This document shows positions 36,276-44,800 of a stretch of DNA of 64,000 nucleotides, one piece after another (position 1 is the first letter of the stretch; each line of letters begins with the position of its first letter). The position numbers were made by a program, and so were the translations under genes. This stretch comes from Blattamonas nauphoetae (lineage: Eukaryota > Preaxostyla > Oxymonadida): the NCBI GenBank assembly GCA_033064195.1, contig JARBJD010000199.1, positions 62,001 through 126,000 of the forward strand, given 5' to 3'. The notes below the pieces were generated by a model. That model saw only the letters and a list, made by a program, of their open reading frames with translations. It was not told the origin of the DNA and did not search any database.

Positions 36276-36629
36276 GATGAGGTGGCGGAGGGAACGGAGG
36301 AGGCTGAGACGCCTTAGGGATCGAAATCGTCGAGGATAATTTCGATGTCATTTCACCGTCCAGAAGTGTATAATCTTTCGAAAATTTTGATGAAATGAGA
36401 GTAAAACAGGATGAATATTAGTAATTTCGCCTTTAATTGAGAATGAAAGTCATAGTAAGTCAGATCAGACCTGACTCTTCGCCGTTCTCACCCATCACGA
36501 CACTATGAGTTTTTTACTTAGCGTTTTTTGAAAATAGGAAACATGTAAAGGCACTGTATGAAGTGAAAATTAAGCTAAATAGTGCCAGAATCGACTAAGA
36601 GCCCGCCCAAGTTTTTCCCGCCACCCCGA
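36276..36629. repeat. Right TIR of the mariner element
   Basis: 354 bp, inverted copy of 34484-34837. Confidence 0.85.
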
Positions 36630-36883
36630 TAATTTATTTAAGGCTGGCCTCCGGTTCCAAAACCCCTGGGTACGCTCCCAAGTTTTCAAAAATTTGTCCA
36701 CATTTTCACTCGTGTTCTGATACAAATGATGTGAAACATCGAGTATAAGAGATGACCAGCATAGATTCGTTGGCTATCTCGTTCCTTTGTTCCTCGTTCT
36801 GCCAAAGTGACGAGTAATATCACAGTGAAAGCCAGACTCTCGTCTGAATCAAGATGAAGTGAAAACAATCCCAAAAAAGACCA

Positions 36884-38698
36884 TCACCAATCATTGTCCC
36901 ATTGTCTTGCTTTCTGATACTCCGTTGCTGCCGTCGTCGAGTTTCCCCACTCGTCCTCCCCATTCACACTCAACCTCTCTTGCGGCCGAGCCTTCGATTT
37001 CTCGCTTGGCCGTCTCGCACTGTGGTGAATCTGCGTCTTCGCATTTGCGTCGTTCTGCGAGAGGAGAGGAGTGTTGTCTGTGTTGCTTTCCGACACTTTC
37101 CGTGCTCGGCGAGGAACGGCCGGTTTCTTCTGTTCCGGCTCATCGTAGATCGATCGAGGTGGCACCGGGAAGAAGTGTCGTCGCGCGCAGAGGATGGGGA
37201 GCGAGTACTGAAAAGATGAGGAAAAGACAAACAATCACACCAGAATCCCCAGAATGCAGAACAGCGCCCACACCGCTGGCAGCATTCCGATGCAGAAATC
37301 GAAAAACGGCGATCCCAGACGCATCACCTGCGACACCTTCCCGATCTCGCTTGCGAGGCAGAACTGCTTTCCTGGAGTCGCATCCAGCGCCATTGACGAC
37401 TTCTGCCACGTGCAGAACGCACGCTTCACAGGCTCGTCCCCATCGAGAGTGAACGTGTCCCATTCTTCCGCGTTCGCGTCCAGTTTGATCTGCTGTCCAC
37501 CAAACGCAATGAAGTTCGGCAACTCCACAATCACAAGCCCAATCAGGCCCAGCGAGAACAGCGTTGTGGAGAACGCGACGAACGTCATCGCCACTTTCGA
37601 CGTGCGGCGAGGATACACCGCTCCTTCCGACTTCGCACAGCACGCGAACGCCCCGCAGTGGCAGAGATAGACAAAGAACATCGTGAAGAAGAACGCCGTC
37701 AGCATCACAAACAGCATGAAGCCCACCGGCATGTACCGCCCCACACGCACAAAAATCAGGTCCAGCACCGCAATGCTCTTCGCCTGCATTTTCGTGTACG
37801 TGAGCAGGATGTACTCCACCACGTTCATCGAGATCGACACAATCAGAAACAGTGCCAGTGTCACCGACACGATCCCAAGAACCAGACGAATCCCAGGCCA
37901 TGCCTTGTTAAAACAGGTCTTTTCTTTCAGCTCGATTTCCAAGAGGTGTTCCTTCTCCGCGTTCAGCTGAGCTTCTTGTCCTCGTAACTTCTTCAGTTTT
38001 CGCTTATCGAAAAATCCAAGGCTGAATTCTCCTTTCGATTCCAGTGCTTTTCGACCTTCAATGACCACAAACAAATCGGACTCCACGTCCTTCACGGATC
38101 GACCCGATTTTGTGTCAGACTTGTTGCAGATGTGCAGAAGGCTAATTGGCCCAATTCCCATCGAGCATCCTCCAAATGTCACAAACACAAGCATCGCCAA
38201 CAGCATTAGGCAAAAGAAGCTGAACCCAGCCATGTTTCCAAGTCGGTTTTGAGTTCCGAACTAATTCACTGCCCATTCCGCTTCGCTTAAGGCAGATGGA
38301 ACCTTGAACTTCACAAAGATTCCTCCAACAATAAATCCAGAAACAACAACAAGAGCGATAGCGAACGTTATAACACCTTTCCCAAACGCTTTTCCAACTG
38401 AGTTGTCTTCGTCGTAATCATCTCCTTGAAGTTCAAACACGAAGAGGCACGGCATCACAACAATTCCAAGCAAGAGTTGAGAAAGAAACAAAGCGACATA
38501 GAGGATGCGGATGGTCCATTGCGAGCGCGAAACGACTTTTGCCTTAAACTCTGCCTTAAGGAGGCCATCTTCGTTAGGATAGGAACTTGCATGATCCAAA
38601 TCAACATATATAACGATTAAAATGACGAAATCCGGAGTGTCCACAGAGGTGCAGAGTGTGTTTTGATGAAAATCGTTCGAGGAAGAAACGGGTTTCAA
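36884..38698 (-). CDS. LMBR1-like multi-pass membrane protein, three exons
   Basis: Exons 38698-38262, 38219-37241 and 37207-36884 give 1740 nt (579 aa) after removing introns 38261-38220 (42 nt, GTTCGG...TTCAG) and 37240-37208 (33 nt, GTGTGATTG...TTTCAG). The protein has about nine hydrophobic segments in the LMBR1/LMBD1 arrangement: an N-terminal helix (FVILIVIYV), paired helices, LLAMLVFVTFGGCSMGIGP (the family's FGG-G motif), a charged cytosolic loop with a short coiled coil, four more helices, and SPFFDFCIGMLPAVWALFCI near the end. A hydrophilic tail ends in QWDNDW and TGA. Human LMBD1 acts in lysosomal cobalamin export; other family members have receptor or endocytic roles, so the substrate is unknown. 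It is divergent from the RHS-type gene at 38860. Intron 1 is a multiple of three and contains the only in-frame TAG. Confidence 0.75.
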
Positions 38699-38806
38699 TT
38701 GGGGTTTCTATGGATGAGAATATGAACATGGTTCTTCTCGATTGGATTTTTTGATTGTTGAATGGTCATTGCAAGATCGAAATGACTTGAGACATGGTGG
38801 AGGAAG

Positions 38807-38859
38807 TATGGGCTTGATCACTTGTCAAGTCACAGTCATCTACAAGATTAGTAGATTCT
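38807..38859 (+). promoter_or_regulatory. Conserved start block of the RHS-type gene
   Basis: GTATGGGCTTGATC and the A/T-rich bases leading into the ATG match the blocks at 21174 and 29811. It lies in the 160-bp divergent gap shared with the LMBR1-like gene, so the two may share a bidirectional promoter. Confidence 0.5.
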
Positions 38860-41800
38860 ATGAACAAAGATCCTCTCCTTCCCAGTGGCCTAGGCACTCA
38901 TCGTATCAGTGATGCGATTCTCGATGAAATTATCAGCCTCAGGCACAATCTATTAGGATATGATCCAGTCAGAGACGAGGGAAATAAACAGTTACGTTTC
39001 TACGCCGATCGGTTGGAAGAAATTTACGATGAACTAGAAGAAGACAGTATAACGGAGGAGGAGATCAACGAACAGGTTTCTGCGCGCATGAAGCAACTTC
39101 ATGCAACGTTCATCAAGGACAAAGCGAAGAGCGAAGAGGATGGGAACAAAGAACACCCCAAACAAGCGTGGATGAAAAGAGCCAAAATGCCCATACAGCG
39201 CAAACAACTCAATGAAGACATCATCGCAGCTCAATCTCAAACAATCACTATGAGCAAAAATCGCCCCCCTCCCGGTGGCCAAGGCACTCATCGTATCAGT
39301 GATGACATTTACGATGAATTCAGGAAACAACTTATACCGATGAACGATGTTGAAGACCAGATTTCTCCGCGCATTACGCAAATGTATGTCTCATTCTCAG
39401 ATGACGAAGCGAAGAGCGAAGAGGATGAAAACAAAGAACACAGCCAACGAGTGAGGATAAAAAGAGCAAAAAAGCAAAAACAGCGCAAACAATCGAGGGT
39501 GAAAAGAGCCAAAAAGCAAAAACAGCGCAAACAAACCGATAAAGACATCATCGCAGCTCTATCTCATCCCAATCAATCTCTCAGGGAACTCTCACAAAAG
39601 GAATTACAAGATCTTTTGCTACATTATCCGACAATTGCACGATTACTGCTGGGAATGCAAGGGCAACTTGAAACGGTCCAGAAAGCAAATCAACAGTTAG
39701 AACAGGACAACGCAAGGATGATGGAGAAAGAAAAACAACAGCTGCTATCATATGCCAATAAAACAATCGTGGATTCTCAATCTCAAACAATCAATTTGAT
39801 CAGAAAAATCTTACGATTGATATACCCAAACTGGATATCTTCTCTCAAACAACCGAAGAACAAGAAGGATTCAAACGTCCCTTTTTTGTTACTCAACGAT
39901 GGCCATATCTTCTTTTCCAAAACCTGGATGAAGAATCAATCTGAAATCGTGTCAACTCCGCTTCTTTTCCGTCCCTTATACAATCCCATCCTCCATCATC
40001 TTTTGCAGTTCATCCTGCGACATTTCGCCTCCAATCAACCCTCTTCCCACCCCGGCGCAGTGTTCTATATTTCTGGAGACCAAGGAATTGGCAAAACGTC
40101 GCTGATGCTGATTCTGATGAGTGCATTGTCTGAGCTTGAACTCGGCTACTACTATCGGAAAGGGACCGAAAAAGATAAAGCCACAGAATTCATCGGCAAA
40201 CTTGATGACAATAAAGATACATTCTTTGAAGAATGGGGACCGAAAGGAGAAGAGCCAGTCGAATGCATCCGAATATATGATGACAATCTCCCTTACTTTA
40301 CACCACCTCCAAGAACTCTGTCGATCATCTTCAGCTCTCCTGATCCGGACCGACTCCCCATTTCCGATCAAAACACACCCACCCCTTCCGATCAGAAGGA
40401 ACCTCAGCGTCCAGATCTTGCACCGGGCCAAATTTGTCACATCTTCCGCCTGCCGACGTTTTCGCTTGCAGAGGATGCTGTCGCCATGGTGGGCTGCACC
40501 CCAACCGTGCCGTTAGCTCTGCTCTCCCCTGAGGACATGGAACTCCGAAAAGAAGAACAGCAGCTTCTCCTCTCAATCGAGGAAGAAAAAGAGGAGAGAG
40601 CCAGACAATTGCCATCCGAACCGGAGCGTCCCAAAATGTCGTCGGAGCAAGAAGTTGCAGCACAACTGATCAAGGATCTCGCTAAGAACCCAAATCCGAT
40701 GATAACAAAATGGGATGATTTCGTGACTAATGTTGTCAATCGCCTCCTCAAAGGTGCAAAGCTGCCTCAAAAACAACGCCAAATCCTCAAAGCGTTCTTG
40801 ATCAATTTGACAGCAAAAATCAACAAACGGAACAGTACCATCGAACTGCTGAAGTCATTTCTCCCAGACTCCGAAAAGAAAGAATCCGAAAAGAAAGACT
40901 CCTCGCCAAAGAAAGCCATGCCTGTAATCGAAGATATGCCTGTAATCGATTTGTTCGGATACGAAAGATTTGACGACGTTGACATTGACTCGCCACCAGC
41001 ACAAACAGCCCCTTCACCACAACCAGCCCCTTCACCACAACAGGAAGTCCCCCCAAAAGCAAAAGCAAGTGATTGGAAGGAAGCCATCGTACAACTGACA
41101 CGTCTCCTCGCTCCGACAGATAACTCCAGCTCTACCGATGATAGAAAGAGAGGGAAAACCGAAAGACCAAACTTTTCGGAAATGGAAGACACTCCAGAAT
41201 CAATTGTTCGTTACATCAGTGTGTACCTTGGGCCACAGAACTTCAACACATTTCACTTGTCGCTGTATCGTTCGATCCTTGCCTCTCGAGATGAGCCAAC
41301 TGATGAAAAACGCTTCCGCAAAGTCGTTCCCGACTGGCTCAGACATTTCGATATCACCTCTGGGAGAGACAAGGAACAAACACTAACCGTGACACAAGCA
41401 CGAATTGGCAAACAATTACTAACCGACCTCATGCTCTCTAACCCAAACATGCCGAAGGAAGATCTTACGGATGATGAAATGATTACCATTAAAACAAACC
41501 ATTTTTTTGAACTCGCACTGGCTCGCCAACAGTCATCTAACGTTATCCAAGCTGAAGTTCGCGAATTCTCTGCCTCTCTCTTACACTCTCTCGGGACTGA
41601 TGAACAAGCATTGCCTGTCTCATCCAAATCAACAGTTCTGCTCAAAGCACAACTTGCGAATCTGAAGAAACACATCAACGAACAAGACACCGATGATTTC
41701 GAGATTCGCCAAGAATTATGGGACAAGGTGATGTTGATCAAGAAGGGGATCGAAGATGGTGAAGGCACAACGAGAGACGATGAAGACAATGCGAGAATCA

Positions 41801-44800
41801 ATCCACTCGACACAGCGGGAATCAATCCACTCGACAAAGCGAGAATCAATCCACTCGACAAAGCGAGAATCAATCCACTCGACAAAGCGAGAATCAATCC
41901 ACTCGACAAAGCGAGAATCAATCCACTCGACAAAGCGAGGGACACTCTGATCGACACTTTGATCGACATGATCATCACTCCTCCTTCATACCATTCCCAC
42001 AAAAGCACTCTGCAGTCACTCTTCGACCTCCCCGGATCGATGCATAGCTCCGACACTGCTTTCCGAAACAGCCTCAAAAGTCTTCTCACTAAGCCGAGCG
42101 GGGACATGCAACCTCAGTATGAATTACGCATGATAGTGGACTCTCTGGTTCAGCATATCCTCGATTCACAAACTGACGCGAATCGTCTGATCTCAGCGAA
42201 AACCAATTCGAGTTTCAACAAAAGAAAGAAGGCACAGATCGCATGTGATCTCCTGAGCACGATTGTGGATCTACAGCACGAGAAAGTGGATGCGAGACTT
42301 GAGTCAGAGAAGGAGATCGAAGATGCTCGAGATCGACTTGAGTCAGAGAAGAAGGAGATCGAAGATACTCAAGATCGACTTGAGTCAGTGAAGAAGGAGA
42401 TCGAAGATGCTCAAGATCGACTATCTTTTGTATTGCTGATGGATTGCCTCTTCATCATTGCTCGAAACATGAATATTCTTGTGACATCTCACTCGATCCT
42501 GAAGGGATTGTCCGAAAGAGTAGAATCAACTGATGATCAATTGGATTTCGAGCGACAGAAGGTGTTTTACCGAAATGTGAGGGACACTGGGTTGAGCAAA
42601 TGGGTCGCAAAGGCAACAAAGACACTCACTGAGCTGATGAAAAACCCGGGGAATGTTAGAACGACTTACGACAAAGACTCACCACTTGAAGACAATGTTG
42701 TGATCCATATGAAAGATTTCATTGTGGACAATTTGAAAAGAGTCATCAATGCTTTCTTCCCAGATCAAAATGATAGAAGCAAAACAATTATCACACCGAA
42801 ATTACTGCCCATTGTTCGTTCGATGATGAACACGATTTTGTTCCTGATCGACGCCGGAATGTCTCGACATGAAATCATGTGTCGCTGCGATGGACTTAGG
42901 GAGCTGTTGGAAGCTGTCTACGAGAAGTACAAACCTCATTTGGATAGTGTAGCGAACTATCAGATCCCTCGTGCTGTTCTTGATGACGATGGAAAAGGGA
43001 ATGCTGCCGATTATGTAAATGACCTGAACATCTTCTCAACTCATTTCAGAGGAGCGGCACAGCCAAACTTTACTGTGGAGTCTCTGAGAGCTCTTCGACT
43101 CCCCCGAACACTCCAGATGAATCCCGAATCGCAGAATCGCCTGGAGCGGATGTCGATTGCTCTCTTCGCTCGAAACCTGCTCTGGTTCCTCAAAATGGAG
43201 GAAGGCATTCCAATCGACAATAAATGCTACGTCAAACAGTTCTTCTCTGAATTCCTGCAAGAATGGAATCCTGGAGATGTTGTTCATCGCTCGTTTGTGG
43301 ACTTCATGAATGCGACAGGTCTCCTCTCACAACAGAATTTCGGGCTGGAAGAGAAATACTTCCCTAAAATCCTTAAGAAGGGTCGTTCCACAATGAAAAA
43401 CATGACCGACACACTGAATGAGACGTGGCGCTCTACGTCTCTGGTCTTAGCGATGTCTCAACGGCTCAAAGTTTTGACAGTTTTACAGTCTTCGATGACC
43501 AGCGATTACACTGAAGGAAATGAGCTTCAGCCATTCTTGCCACTCTTGACCAAACAGTTTGGTGTTTATCTTCTGTTGTGGGCATCGACAGAACTGCTGT
43601 TCGAGGCAGCGGAAGGGGCAGCGTCTCACGTATCTAGAACTCAATCGTCTATCAGTTCTCAGAAGGTGGCTCCCACACTTCAAGCATCTGGAACTGAGAA
43701 GACTGTCAGTTGTCTGAACGTGGCTCGTGCATCGATCTTCGGGCCGTCGCCTCGATGGCTGACGTCGACAGATGTTCGGACAAGCAGAGGAGTGTCATTC
43801 TTGTGGGATGGAGTTCTGAAAAGCGAGAATTCCAACGTGTTGACAGAAGTTACCGAATCGAAACATAGCCGAATCATGAGCTTTAATACCAACCGCATCT
43901 TCTTCGAAAACACTCTGGATGCTGCTTGGGACGACATGACCGCACTGGTTCCAGTTCTCTCAAATTCCACAAATGACAAAGCGCATCAACCACATAAAAA
44001 TGCAGTTTTTTCTTTGCTGGTGAAGAAAGGCGAAGGCCCAGTCAAAACGATGATGTCACAAATCTCTTTTGTGGCTGTGTCACCCTTCGTGGAGCTAATC
44101 GTGCAATCGGAAGTGGTCTCCGCATTCGCTCGACTGATGACTCAAGAGGACTACACTAAATTCCGCAACCTCCAAGTAGCAAAAAATATCAACAACCTGC
44201 CAATATTTGTGGAAGAACCACTTGTTTGTGTATCGTTCCTTCTGAATTGTCCAACACCAATCAGATTCAGCAAAGTCTCCACTTCATTCAATCGCACACT
44301 TGTGGAAAAAACCGAAAACCACTTCTGGAAATTCAAGCCGATCTTGACAACAACTTCAACAAGAGTCACTTCAATTCCAATGCTCTCATTCCCTGAAGTG
44401 ACAAACAGAAGTGTGCGTGGCACGAAGTTTCCACAGACACTCTCCGAAACGAAGAGAGGAAAGACCGATTTCTATGCTGAGGATCTTCAGAAAGTGGAAG
44501 GTGAGAAAGAATGGCCAGGGATTGATGGACTGATCGTGTCCAGAGGGAAAGATGCAACAAGCGAAACGATATTCATGCCGATTCAGGCGACACGCTCAAA
44601 AGATCATTCTCTGGTGGAGGATGGGATTGTCCTGATCCAACAACTGCTGTTCCAAGTGATGTGTCATTTGGAGCTGTCGGAAGGGATTGTGGCGATGTAC
44701 AATTATGCAACAACACAGGAGGATCCGAAGTTTCCTTCACCGACAAAGATTCTGGGCTTCCACATGGTGTCGTCTCGCCTTCAGTTCGAAAAGAACACTC

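Larger units (their letters stand above)
34484..36629 (-). mobile_element. mariner (Tc1/mariner, DD34D) element with 354-bp TIRs
   Basis: A 2146-bp element between TA dinucleotides (34482-34483 and 36630-36631). Its ends, TCGGGGTGGCGGGAAAAACT and the complement, extend as near-perfect inverted repeats of 354 bp, far longer than the roughly 30 bp usual for mariner. One transposase frame lies inside on the minus strand. Near-identity of the two TIRs suggests recent insertion. Confidence 0.85.

Noticed and set aside
37140-37901. 253-aa ORF antisense or off-frame to the LMBR1-like gene
   Set aside because: Cys/Gly/Val-rich shadow frame without membrane pattern; the spliced LMBR1 frame explains the region.
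38220-38271. In-frame TAG in the LMBR1-like gene as evidence for UAR-Gln
   Set aside because: A 42-nt GT-AG intron (38261-38220) removes the TAG and gives a better membrane segment (AVNYFFCLMLLAML); it keeps frame either way, so the site is uninformative.
41253-42107. 284-aa minus-strand ORF inside the giant RHS-type gene
   Set aside because: Its repeats (LALSSGLI) are the complement of the coding minisatellite; shadow ORF.
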